Part shown: positions 20,478 to 29,900 of the stretch, in pieces | Layout: each line of letters opens with the position of its first letter | How positions within the stretch are numbered: position 1 is the first letter of the stretch | From: Phytophthora colocasiae | Taxonomy: Eukaryota; Oomycota; Peronosporomycetes; Peronosporales; Peronosporaceae | DNA: 64,000 nt | Direction: 5' to 3' | Assembly (NCBI GenBank): GCA_018806915.1 | Contig: JAGKQI010000047.1 | Span: 248,001 to 312,000, forward strand | Position numbers and translations under genes: made by a program | Notes under the pieces: model-generated | Database searches by the model: none | Told to the model about the DNA's origin: nothing | What the model saw: only the letters and a program-made list of their open reading frames with translations

Positions 20478-20787
20478 TGAAACTCAAACGTGGCTCGAGT
20501 TTCAAAGCTGTTTTACTCTAACCTAACCGTCGATAGAGTTTCGTTTGAGCAGTTGCGCCCCCGCGGTGTTCACGACGCTGAAACTGAAACTCAAATCGGG
20601 TGTTTTTGCGGCTTCGAAAAGTCTGAGAAAACGTTAAAAATACATTAAAATCTCTGACGATCATAACAACTCTTACCGCGATTTGAGCACAACACAACAT
20701 TCCCGGTGCATCCTGGCCTGCAAATCGCGGCCCTGGCTGCGCTCCAACAGCGTCGGCGTCGTGTTGCCGGTCTGCGCGACTCCTACG

Positions 20788-20818
20788 GTGGGAAAGGTGT
20801 GAGCCACACTTTTCCCAC
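20788..20818. repeat. Hairpin (14-bp stem)
   Basis: GTGGGAAAGGTGTG, a three-base loop, then CACACTTTTCCCAC: one G-T-type mismatch. It precedes a second hairpin by about 50 bp. Confidence 0.8.
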
Positions 20819-20864
20819 GCTGGCGACAGTAGATGTTGTCGCAGGAAGGTGGCCGGAATGTATG

Positions 20865-20898
20865 CGTGTCAAATGTGGCACACACCACATTTGACACG
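20865..20898. repeat. Hairpin (14-bp perfect stem)
   Basis: CGTGTCAAATGTGG, a six-base loop, then its perfect reverse complement. It lies about 90 bp before the SET pseudogene start. Confidence 0.85.
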
Positions 20899-20985
20899 AC
20901 CAGCATTATCGAGCACACTTCCAGACGTCCCAGCCAGTGGCCACGGCCCGATCCACGAGCAGCCATCCCTCACTCGCAGCGCCAC

Positions 20986-22599
20986 GATGCCGGGACTCGC
21001 GGGATTGCAGCTCCCAGCAGAAACTCTGTCCGCTGGTGATCGGATTGAGTATTTTCCCGAATGTTCGTCTGAGGAGACAAGCGCGGCCTTCGCTCGGCCG
21101 TCGTCGCCCTGGTAGACACCCAGGACGACCTGTATCCAGTGCGCGTGGATACCGAAGAGCTTCTGCCGCTCGATAACTTGATGCGCCGGGGGCAACCACG
21201 TCGACGCCGTCAGCGCAAAGTGGCGCAAGCTGCGAACCTACCAGCTCACGCCCGGAAGCTTTTCTGCTCCGACCCGCTCCAGCACGTTAAATTCCTCGTT
21301 GGCCGCAATCGTATGGGGGGCAATATCCTCAGCACATCGCGAAGTTGTGCTCCAACGCGAGCGAATTTACCCGGGAGGGTCACAGCCGGACAGAGAGAGC
21401 ACAAGCCATACGACATACAAATCCATTGACGCCGCGTCGTCCACCACATCCGTCGCTCACTGCAGCAGACCCGACAGCCTGAAAAAGTTGCCGAAGACTC
21501 CAGTCCTTCTCGTTTGCCCGAGAATTCCATCGCGCCGCCCACGCGTACGTTGACTGTCATTGATTTGGTGTCTGACTCTGATTCGGAATCTGATTCACTT
21601 TTTGTTTCAGACGCTAGCCCGGCCCCCACGGATAGCGCGTTGCTAGACGCAAAGGCGTACCTCGGTAGCGTGCCGAACCGGTACGCAAGAGACTGTATTC
21701 GACACCAGAAGAAGCGACGCGCGGGAGAGTGGCATGTTGCCACGTCCAGGAAGCGCCGTGACCAGCGCGGTCACTCGAAGTGGAGACCAGATCCACCATG
21801 CCCATACGGTGACCGCACTGAAGATGAAGCAGCTGCTTTCATTACCTGCTGTGCGTTACGGCTGGTCAAGCTTCATGAGAGACGGAAGGCGTACGTAGCA
21901 CCAGTCCACGATGCGAGGTTCGCTCACGCAGAGGTTCCTTGGTCAGCTGGGGTACAGCGAATCGACTGTAACATATCGAGCGGAGTTATGTTTCCCGACT
22001 TAGGGGACTTCGGGAAATGTACATGTGAGGGTGACAGCTTCATCGATACTTGCGAAAACTCACCCTGCGGCTGTGTACTGCACGGAAACCTGCTGTATTT
22101 GGTGGCGCTGTGCAGCAACCCCCCCCCCCCCCCCCCCCGCCGCCGCGTTCGTGACACTTTAAAACTCTTTGTCACTGGCCGCGTCGGACTAAGTGTGTAC
22201 AGACGGCCGACATGGACGTCGGGGGCGTTGTAGGGGAGTATGCTGGGGAGCTGACCGCGTACGACGCAGTAGTCCCGGGACAGCCGCCCGTCGCCGTCAA
22301 AGAGAATAGTGGCTATACGCTGCTGATGAAGGCCAAGTCTCAGCGCAAGAAGTATGTCTACATTGACGCACTGCGCTGCGGGGCTATTACACGCTTCCTC
22401 AGCCACTCCTGTAACTCCAGCGCTGCTTTCGTGGAGTTTCAGAACGGCTCCGAGGAAGGTGCTAGTCCGGATGCTGAAGGATGTCAAAGCGGGTGCGCAG
22501 ATCACAGTGAACTACGGTGATGAGACCTGGTTCAGTTGCATGTGTGAAGAGTGCTGGTCGGCGTCGGCCGAAGATTACCTGCAGGGCGACATGGTGTAG
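20986..22599 (+). pseudogene. SET-domain (histone-lysine-methyltransferase-like) gene, decayed
   Basis: From an ATG at 20986 the reading passes through at least four frames. Recognisable parts in order: an N-terminal module ('LSAGDRIEYF' and 'DTEELLPLDNLMR'); a SUMO-interaction-like VIDLV followed by SDSDSESDS (~21547-21600); a pre-SET-like Cys cluster (~22020-22080); a SET core with GEYAGELT (~22235), RFLSHSC (~22392, matching the RFxNHSC motif) and an ITVNYG block (~22505); and a post-SET CMCEEC (~22537). A run of 20 C at 22119-22138 interrupts the region. Frameshifts near 22210 and 22450 break the SET core. Such SET genes are multicopy and repeat-associated in oomycetes. A methyltransferase by family, inactive as sequenced. 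Confidence 0.68.
22119..22138. repeat. Poly-C run of 20
   Basis: Twenty uninterrupted C residues inside the SET pseudogene. The length is likely unstable or prone to sequencing error. Confidence 0.9.
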
Positions 22600-22977
22600 G
22601 CTGTTAAGAATTCGCGTACATGTAGCTCGCACTTGTGCTGTAGTACTCTAAACACTATCAAAAGTTGTGAAAAGTCAGTTACCGAAGTGCTGGAGCGACC
22701 TTTAGATTGATATTACTCGTAACTCAGTGCTGGGAACAGTAGTGCGTCTGCGGCGTTCTTCTCACCAGAATTTCGTACCCTCTGCAGTCTACATGGGCTG
22801 CTGCTCTCAGAGCAAATACTACATGGACGCATGCTCCAAAGACGAACCAGTAGCCACACGGACACCAGTGTTTGGGGAGGTTTACTGGCCATCCACCCAA
22901 GGCTGGTTTTAGTGTGGAATAAACGCATTTTGCTGTGCTTGGTGTGCTGAGTCAGCACTGCTGACACACGTTTGTTG
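22600..22977. other. Intergenic
   Basis: Only short frames; nothing recognised before the Tc1/mariner insertion site. Confidence 0.4.
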
Positions 22978-22979
22978 TA

Positions 22980-23256
22980 CAGTGCGCGTCAAATCGATAG
23001 GACCCCCAGTTTGGCGACACACTTTTGCCAATATCTCGGCTTGTAGGAGGTGTTAAGCGCTGCTGTTTAGATATGTTGTTGATAGATGGTATACTAAGAG
23101 GCTGTATGTGTTAACAACTGCGATTTCCAAGTCCATGCTAGGGCTGGCATACAAACAGCCAGATTTGGCTCTAGCGACACAAATTAGTACCGCACCCTTT
23201 TTTAACAAAATTGCAAAGTTTTATGCACTCCCATACAAACTTCTATATTAAAAGTT
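22980..23256 (+). repeat. Left TIR of Tc1/mariner element
   Basis: Begins CAGTGCGCGTCAAATCGATA; inverted copy at 24420-24695. Confidence 0.9.
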
Positions 23257-24398
23257 AGTACTTAGTGAGACCGCCCTTCTGCTTGATGACAGCAAGGCAG
23301 CGGCGAGGCATGGACTCCACGAGCTTGCACAGGTACTCCTGCTCGATGGAAGCCCAAGCTGCCATAATTGCTTCTTCAAGATGACCTACCGTACGATACT
23401 GGCGACCATGGGCGTAAATCCGAGCTGCCATAACCGACCAGACGTTCTCGATTGGGTTACAGTCGGGGGAACGGGCTGGCCAAGCCATGGTGTTGACTTC
23501 CATTTCTTGCAAGAAACTCGTCGTCTCACGCGAGGCATGAATCGACGCGTTATCCTGCTGAAACACGAAGTCAACACCATGGTTATAATAACAAAAGGTA
23601 GCATATACTCAGATACAGTATAAATGTAGTGACCCGAGTTCTGGCGACCGCGCAGGATCGCCAGCTCACTCTTACCTTGGACACTGAATGCCCCCCAAAC
23701 CATGACGCTTCCACCGCCATTCTGGCGACGTACGTAGGACTGCGCAGGCTGCCTCATGTCGCGCCAGTAGTACTTGAATCCGTCAGGTCCGTCCAGGTTA
23801 AACTTTTTTTCATCTGAAAATAAAGTATTTTGCCAAATTCCTTCACATAGAAACAAAACATTAGCATCCTGAAGCATCAAAGTAGAGAAATTAAAAACTT
23901 TACCTGGGTTAAGAATGTGCTCCTCTGCCCATTCCATCCGGGCCGTCTTGTGAGCCGCGGTGAGAGGCAGTGTGCGGTCCATCTTGGTGGGTACTCCAGG
24001 TGGTCCACACGCCGCAGCATCCTTTGCACCGTCTCACGGACACCTTGAGACCGAGCTCGGTCTTGAGCTCCGCAACAAAGCGGTCGCCGGTCGCTGCCTT
24101 GCGCACTAGCAGCCGGACGTCCCTCTCAGTAAATTGCCGGCCGCCTTCCTGGTCTTGGGAGGGTTCTAACGCTGTCTGGGGTGGTCCTCGCTCTGCCTTA
24201 ATTGCCTTGCGCACACAGGTACGCGCTCGACCAGTCCTCCAGTGCGATCTCACGGATGGTGAGGGCCACCGTCGTGGAGCCCGATGATCCACCAGTACTC
24301 TGGCTTGTGAGTGCTTTTGCCGCGGCCCCATGCAAGGCAGGAAATGAAAGGCTGGCTGGCGCGCCAGCCTGCCTCAACAGCACATTTTCACCATTCAT
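23255..24398 (-). pseudogene. Tc1/mariner transposase, frameshifted
   Basis: Read right to left. N-terminal helix-turn-helix fragments lie in two frames (about 24398-24030). A central frame (23982-23580) holds the first catalytic Asp in [14 protein letters not shown]. The last frame (23566-23255) holds the second Asp in FQQDNASIH and the Glu in [11 protein letters not shown], spaced as in DD34E enzymes. Frameshifts near 24030 and 23570 join these. A GTAAAG...CTTCAG interval near 23905-23870 could be a small intron or an insertion. The enzyme would cut and paste the element at TA sites. Confidence 0.8.
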
Positions 24399-24419
24399 CT
24401 AACGAAAAGTGACATTCAT

Positions 24420-24695
24420 TCTTTTAATATAGAAGTTTGTATGGGAGTGCATAAAACTTTGCAATTTTGTTAAAAAAGGGTGCGGTACTAATTTGTGTCG
24501 CTAGAGCCAAATCTGGCTGTTTGTATGCCAGCCCTAGCATGGACTTGGAAATCGCAGTTGTTAACACATACAGCCTCTTAGTATACCATCTATCAACAAC
24601 ATATCTAAACAGCAGCGCTTAACACCTCCTACAAGCCGAGATATTGGCAAAAGTGTGTCGCCAAACTGGGGGTCCTATCGATTTGACGCGCACTG
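24420..24695 (-). repeat. Right TIR of Tc1/mariner element
   Basis: Inverted copy of 22980-23256; ends ...GACGCGCACTG followed by TA. Confidence 0.9.
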
Positions 24696-24899
24696 TACGG
24701 AAACAACACTTTGTGTGCCCACTCCCCCAGGGGTGGGGTCACACCGGCAAATTTCCAGTAGGCGACTCACATAAACCAGTCCATCTCGTGTCTCGTTTGA
24801 CCTAATTTGCAGAAGAAGAGTGGTACATTTTTCCGAGTAGGGAGATCTGCTACTCGGAATTTCTTTAGTTTGCAGTAGGGGGAGCACCCAAGAAGGCCA

Positions 24900-25786
24900 T
24901 GGCGAGCGTGGGGCAAGGTGAAGACGACGCCTTTGTGCCGGATGCAGAGCAGCAACCACAGTGCCAGCCCGCAGCAGACGCTGGCCCAGTTGCAGACTTT
25001 CATCCAGACGCTCCCACCCAGACGCAGACTGCTGCCACGCAAAAAGTCGCGCCCACGAGGTAAGAACTGGACCACAGATGAGATGCTGAAACTTGTTCAA
25101 GCTTGGCGCATCGAAGCCGAAAAGCCCCGCGACAACGGGGAAACGACGGCTTGCCTGATCTACAACACCTTCAAGGAGCTGTGCGGGGGACCACGGATCG
25201 CTCCGAGAAGGCTGTGACCGACAAGAAGAACACTTTGCCGGTCGCATACAAATTTATCGTCAGCTTCAACAACAATCGGGTCATCGGCTCTACTGGTCAG
25301 GGCAATTGGTTTGATCTACCAAGGGAAAGAAATCAGAACTGCCAACAAGACTAAAGGCCGCAATGCAGACATGGAAAAAGCGGTCTTTGACGCGCTCAAA
25401 AAATGTTTGGGGGGGCGACTCTGTTGAACCGTCAGCTCTCATGTCGTCTACTCCAGTCTACGAACGGGACGATTGCTCAGCACAGCTGCAGCCGTTCTAC
25501 CAGGACCTATCCAGCGTAGTAGATGAGGACCTGGACTCGCAAGGCGAGATAAGCTCCCAAGGTAGTTCTACTACAATGATCACGGGCAGGAGGAAGCGAA
25601 AGCAAGTGCCGCAGCCGACAAAAGAGCAGCACTTTTTGATGAACTTAATCGAAAAGCAGACAAACGCATTCATTAAAAAAGCTGGATGAAATGCAAAATG
25701 AGCGCCATAAGCTGCAGATTCAGCGTGCCGAGGAGCTCCAAGAGCGTGACCGTCAGCTGTTGCCCGCGAGCTGTTTGCGGCACGTC
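24900..25786 (+). pseudogene. SANT/Myb-like DNA-binding protein, frameshifted
   Basis: Starts at an ATG at 24900 with a Gln/Ala/Asp/Thr-rich leader. A shift near 25050 enters the frame with 'GKNWTTDEMLKLVQAW' (25055-25110), the first helix and tryptophan pattern of a SANT/trihelix domain. Further shifts near 25195, 25240 and 25340 lead into the frame 25363-25689 (Ser/Asp-rich, then an RRKRKQ basic patch) and finally to a Glu/Gln-rich coiled-coil tail to about 25786. Such domains occur as host regulators and as accessory proteins of Harbinger elements. Convergent with the recombinase, only a few bases apart. Confidence 0.55.
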
Positions 25787-25787
25787 G

Positions 25788-27950
25788 CTAGCTATTTTGT
25801 TTTCGGTAGTTGCTCAGTCGCAGCCGGAACGCTGTCAGAGCCACTCGTAGCGTAAGGGAGTAGTGGCGCGACGTCGTAGCTGTAATCATCGCTGCTCTCT
25901 TCATTGCACTGTCTCCGTTATCTTCGCCGCGTTCAATAAACCAACGTAGCGCGACCAGATCTGCTGGGGTTAAGCTGGCCCCCGCCATATTGTCTGTGTT
26001 CTCTGAGGCAGCTGAAGATTAACCGGTGGGAAGGCAACTCGCCGATTGGCAGCTTTCTCTATCTTGCTCATAACGAAACGAAGCTGACTCAGCCGCTTTT
26101 GTAACTTTCTGCTAGGCATATCTCGCCCATCAAGCTGCCGAAGCGGTGGAATCAGCTTCGACTTGTTGCCACACACCCAAAGCAGCCACATTTGGCGGAC
26201 AGAGCAGTCCGGAATAGCAAAGTCGCTCTGCACCCGTCGGAATTTCCCACCCCAATAGTGACACGGAGTAGATTGGTTATCGCCTGCGTCCACCTGGACT
26301 TCCGCCGTTGGAGACGCAGTCAGTTTGGCAACGAGACCTGTCACACCACCATCTTCGAGGCACGCTCTGATGGCGGCGTGCATACCATCGTTCGTGACTG
26401 CACTACTCCGATTGCTCTCTTCTCTAACTCCGTGATAATATCTTTGACAGTATCCGTTCGTGAAGTCTCGATTTTTGACGAGGCATCCACTAAACCGTCT
26501 TTAACCCATTTCATCTCACATAGTATTGCCACAAGAGGAGGGACTCCAGTAGGCCGGATACGAGTCTCAGTGCATCCATCTCCCGTCCTTACTCGCGTCG
26601 GTAATTGTTCCAGTAGGTTCTCATCCAAAAACAACGGTGTCTCGAATATGTGGTGCTTCGGAGACAGCGAATTTCTGAAAAACACTGCGTGATATACCAA
26701 CGAGGCCAAGAAGTACTCGGCAATGTACTCAAGTCTCTTTGGTAATGCTGGAAACATCAGTTTCAAACCCCTTTCGACATATTCATCTCGAAACTCAAAG
26801 TGTGGCGGTAAGGTCGAGAACTTGTAGCTCTCAGTGGGTAAACCAGATACAGTGCGCCCTACATGCATGTCTCCAGCGGCTTCGTACCGCAGTTACGTAT
26901 TCTGGACGCCTCGAAGTGACCATCCAGCTCGTAAATGGACCGCTGTCGATGATGGGCACGTCGTAGACCCTGACGAACAGAACGTAGACGAACCTTTACG
27001 CATTGAATGTGTCCCAAGTTCATCAGCACCAAGTCCTTGTCGCCTTAACTCGGCCGCCACATCGTCTTCACAAAGCAGTCTCATCCAGCACTTTCTGAAT
27101 CTCTCATACTGATTGCTGCCGGGAAAAAGTAAATCGCTTCCATCAAAATCTGACGTCGCCCAGTAAAGTCCCAGAGAAACTACCGGACAGATACTTGGCT
27201 GCAAAGGATTGGCGTATACGTGCCGAGGGTCGCGAGGTCGATCTCCACCTTGGTCGTTCTTCATGTGCGCGAAGTAAATCTGCAGGGCATCACCTCTCCA
27301 CTCCATGTGTGAATGCCAAAGAAAGCATTTGCCGAACGGCACATCAGGTTCCAGGCGATGACCATGTAGGCGAGAGCAAATGGCATTTCCTTGCTGGAAT
27401 GAGCCAGCATCTTGGTGCACAAAAAGGAGTACAAGTCAAACATCAAAGGATCCTTACCAGTTTTAATTGTAGTGACTCCATTCGCAGCGCCCGTAGCGAG
27501 CTTGTGCTTGAGTCCTTTGAAATAGTTGGTCAACTCTGATTCTAGCGTCTTGCTCATCGTGTGCCCATAATCACGAAACAAATTAAACAGGCCTGCTCTG
27601 TGTGTGTTCAGAGCGGAGAAGCTAAGGGAGCCTCCATCTTTACGCTCAAGTGTAACAAGCCAGGTAACAAAATCCTTTGCGGTGAGCTCATCAAACTTCA
27701 GCGGCGCTGAATTGCGGTCCTGAGTGACCAGCTCTTTGATACGTGCTCTCAACTGTTGCACGGTACAGTCACTAGTATCTCCGAGGCGTTTTAAAAGCAG
27801 CGAAGACGCAAGGTGCGGTTTGTGACGAACTATCCAAACGAGGAAGCGGCAGTACGAGTTCTGGTAGGTAGCGCGTGAGCGCGCATTAACGGTGTTTTCA
27901 CGAATGTCTTGGAGAGTTTGTTCTAGTTTCTCCCAATCGTGGCCCTCCAT
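25788..27950 (-). pseudogene. Crypton-type tyrosine recombinase, frameshifted
   Basis: Read 27950 to 25788 through several frames (27950-27261, 27420-26893, 26868-26341, 26383-25970, 25988-25788). An N-terminal SAM-like core-binding domain is followed by the catalytic domain. Box I Arg is in MCRSANAFFGIH (~27325) and the Lys in FAHMKND (~27270). THSMRKG gives HxxR (~27005), followed by the GWSLRGVQNT region (~26905). The nucleophile-type Tyr is disrupted by a one-base change near 26895; the next frame resumes with RYEAAGDMHVGRT. The order R-K-HxxR-Y and the oomycete setting fit the Crypton superfamily (tyrosine-recombinase DNA transposons known in fungi and oomycetes). The ~300-residue C-terminal extension is unrecognised. 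Enzyme inactive as sequenced. Confidence 0.65.
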
Positions 27951-28078
27951 TGTAGTTAGACAAGCTGTCTAACGTCTTCTGCCTAAAACGAGATTTGCAC
28001 TATGAGCCACAGAATCCAAAGGGGGGGAGAAAATCGTGATTTTGGAAGATGTCCGACATCGTGTCTAACACTAACCTA

Positions 28079-29101
28079 CAGACCTGGCCAAAAGGATAGG
28101 ACACCCCATAAATTTTAGGTTTTCTCAGCCAATCCGCGGTCTTTCTTATCGCCAATTGCACCAATAAAAGCGTATTTCGTGCTGATCGGGCCTATCAAAT
28201 TTGAGCTTCATCGGAGAAAAATTGAGTGACTTTCAATACAACAGTCCGATTTTGTGCCTGGTCAAAAGGATAAGACACTTTTTTATACTTGAGTTTTGTA
28301 TGGGAGGAGGAGTGGTTACAGTGCAGACTTCGCTCAAAGTCAGCTTCCTCCCACAGCACTTGGAGTTGTCCCGCTCAAAATAGCCCAAAAGCAGCAGCTA
28401 ACGAAGTTCGAGAAAGGATAACAGCGCTATCAAGTCAAGGATGCAGTGTGAAGCAAATTGCAGAGTCTCTAAAGCGCTCAAGGACTGTAGTGACAAACGT
28501 TTTAAAAGATCCGGGTAGTTATGGCCAGCGAGGTCGCCCTAGTAGTCGCGACTGCCGTAGTATTGCTCGCGCGACGCGGCAGGGGACGCTAAGCTCATCA
28601 AAGCTCGCAGAACAGCAGAAGCTTGGCGTCTCCAGTCGCACAGTGGAGCTGTTTAAGTACGTCAAGATAACAAGGTGCCTAAGCTCACAGAGACTCGCAT
28701 GAAGGCACGAATCAAGTGGCGTCTCATGACTGGGGTGAACAAAACTGGAGGAAAACAGTTTTTCTGATGAAAAGGAATGGAATTTAGATGGACCTGACGT
28801 CCTTAAATGCTACTGGCGCTACCTTGAGGACGAGCCGAAGGTGAGGTTCAGCCGTTTGCAGGTGCGGCTAGTAGTTCAACTTCAACTCAAGCTATACAAA
28901 ACTCAAGTATAAAAAAGTGTCTTATCCTTTTGACCAGGCACAAAATCGGACTGTTGTATTGAAAGTCACTCAATTTTTCTCCGATGAAGCTCAAATTTGA
29001 TAGGCCCGATCAGCACGAAATACGCTTTTATTGGTGCAATTGGCGATAAGAAAGACCGCGGATTGGCTGAGAAAACCTAAAATTTATGGGGTGTAGGTCT
29101 G
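28079..29101. mobile_element. Tc1/mariner-like element, internally deleted, ~235-bp TIRs
   Basis: 1023 bp between TA dinucleotides (28077-28078, 29102-29103). Arms of roughly 235 bp are inverted copies beginning CAGACCT. The left arm has GGCCAAAAGGATAGG, which the right arm lacks, a 15-bp deletion. Both arms contain the block CCCATAAATTTTAGG. The middle carries only the start of a transposase. Sequence is unrelated to the Tc1/mariner at 22980-24695, so two families are present. Confidence 0.85.
28289..28860 (+). pseudogene. Tc1/mariner transposase remnant
   Basis: 28289-28702 contains a paired-type helix-turn-helix (VRERITALSSQGCSVKQIAE, then SRTVV and an RGRPSS hook). After a frameshift, about 28760-28840 holds the region of the first catalytic Asp (DEKEWNLDGPDV). 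The second Asp and Glu are deleted. Confidence 0.7.
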
Positions 29102-29180
29102 TAAATACTGGACTCAATGTCGCACCAATGTTGGGGAATGAACTTTCTTGTAACCTACTGGAGATTTGCCAGTGTGACCC

Positions 29181-29484
29181 TCCCCCCCAGTAGTAACGCG
29201 TTCTCGAAAAGTCTCTAGTACTAGTACCTCAATTAGCGAGTAAACTTACCGCATATCAACTCGACCTCGCTGAGGTCATGATCATTGGAGTGAACCTCCA
29301 TGACCACAGTAAGGTCGTAAAACGGAGTTGACTCCGTTAGCTCTAACAGATACCAAGTAATAAGAAGGGTGCTTAATTTAACCGAAATGGCAGGCACAAG
29401 TTTATTGATCTGGTTACTTTGAAAATACCGGCTGCAAACTTGTTAGCTCTGTTCCGATTGTTATGTCTCGCATCTCCCATATTC
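29181..29484. other. Intergenic
   Basis: Between the TIR unit and the 3' end of the broken hydrolase gene. A TCATGATCATTGGAGTG..CATGACC hairpin-like stretch lies near 29277-29307; otherwise nothing recognised. Confidence 0.4.
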
Positions 29485-29511
29485 TCAGCTCGACTGAGTG
29501 GCATTGGACGC
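29485..29511 (-). pseudogene. Hydrolase piece 4: last codons and stop
   Basis: Contains the GCGTC target duplicate (29507-29511) and the final seven residues, ending in TGA at 29485-29487. Separated from piece 3 by the copia element. Confidence 0.7.
29507..29511. repeat. Copia target-site duplication, left (GACGC)
   Basis: GACGC directly before LTR1; repeated at 34997-35001 directly after LTR2. Confidence 0.92.
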
Positions 29512-29829
29512 TTTGAGCCGACGGGTTCTGGAGACTTCCCGGAGAAGAACTTTCGCCTGTGTCAGGTTCCGTCACGGTTGAGTGACAGGAAGGCCAGTGA
29601 CCATCTTGATCGATGGGTCCAGCCTAAAGGAGGTTTTGTGCCCGAGGCTTTCCTCCTAATAACAATCAATATTACTTTGGAATTTACCTTCTACACAACA
29701 AGTCTATTTACCTTCTTACCTCTTGCTGGAGAACAAGAACACTCGACGCACCAAGAAGACGCTGGAGTACCTGCACAACAACAAGGAGCAGGAAGACAAG
29801 ACAAAGGACAAGTGTGCTAAAAGCTGCTA
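29512..29829 (+). repeat. Copia 5' LTR (318 bp)
   Basis: Starts TTTGAGCCGACGGG and ends AAAGCTGCTA; lacks the usual TG...CA ends. Identical by eye to 34679-34996. The boundaries are fixed by the adjacent PBS, PPT and target duplications. Confidence 0.93.
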
Positions 29830-29843
29830 GGTTATGAGCCCAA
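29830..29843 (+). other. Copia primer-binding site (initiator-Met half-tRNA type)
   Basis: GGTTATGAGCCCAA matches the complement of the anticodon stem-loop of initiator tRNA-Met (loop CAU). Several copia-type elements (copia, Ty5) prime from an internal tRNA-iMet fragment in just this way. Confidence 0.75.
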
Positions 29844-29900
29844 GCTCTACTTGGCTGTGATCGAGTAAACAAGTTACGACTACGACTGCAACGAGATAAA

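Larger units (their letters stand above)
19589..20521. mobile_element. Harbinger-like transposon relic
   Basis: The left edge reads TTAGAGT followed by CGTTTGAGTTTCAG (19589-19611). The same CGTTTGAGTTTCAG block is inverted at 20477-20490, and ACTCTAA ends the unit near 20521, with an extra ~30 bp in the right arm. Inside are an Asp/Glu/Ser-rich plus-strand ORF (19889-20074) and a minus-strand transposase fragment. Related GTTTGAG..GAAACTC blocks continue to 20620, so a second fragment of the family may abut it. Edges are uncertain. Confidence 0.4.
22980..24695. mobile_element. Tc1/mariner element with ~276-bp TIRs
   Basis: A 1716-bp element flanked by TA at 22978-22979 and 24696-24697. The terminal inverted repeats are very long (22980-23256 and 24420-24695) and nearly identical. 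They enclose a minus-strand transposase with the DDE triad. The near-identity of the arms suggests recent transposition even though the transposase frame is interrupted. Confidence 0.9.
24731..29180. mobile_element. TIR-bounded unit with SANT-like gene and tyrosine recombinase
   Basis: GGGTCACACCGGCAAATTTC at 24736 with its continuation to 24766 is inverted at 29150-29180 with about 27 of 31 matches. G-runs lie immediately outside on both arms. Between the arms are a plus-strand SANT/Myb-like gene and a convergent minus-strand Crypton-type tyrosine recombinase. A Tc1/mariner element is inserted near the right end (28079-29101). Without it the unit is about 3.4 kb. I could not find a clear target-site duplication, so the outer ends are provisional. 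The TIRs may belong to the same element as the recombinase or to a different one that carried it. Confidence 0.5.

Noticed and set aside
22727..22912. Short ORF between SET pseudogene and Tc1 element
   Set aside because: 61 codons, no domain, both strands equally open.
23870..23905. Intron in the Tc1 transposase
   Set aside because: GT...AG signals fit, but ~35 bp is shorter than the other introns here and the frame is already broken elsewhere; left as a possibility only.
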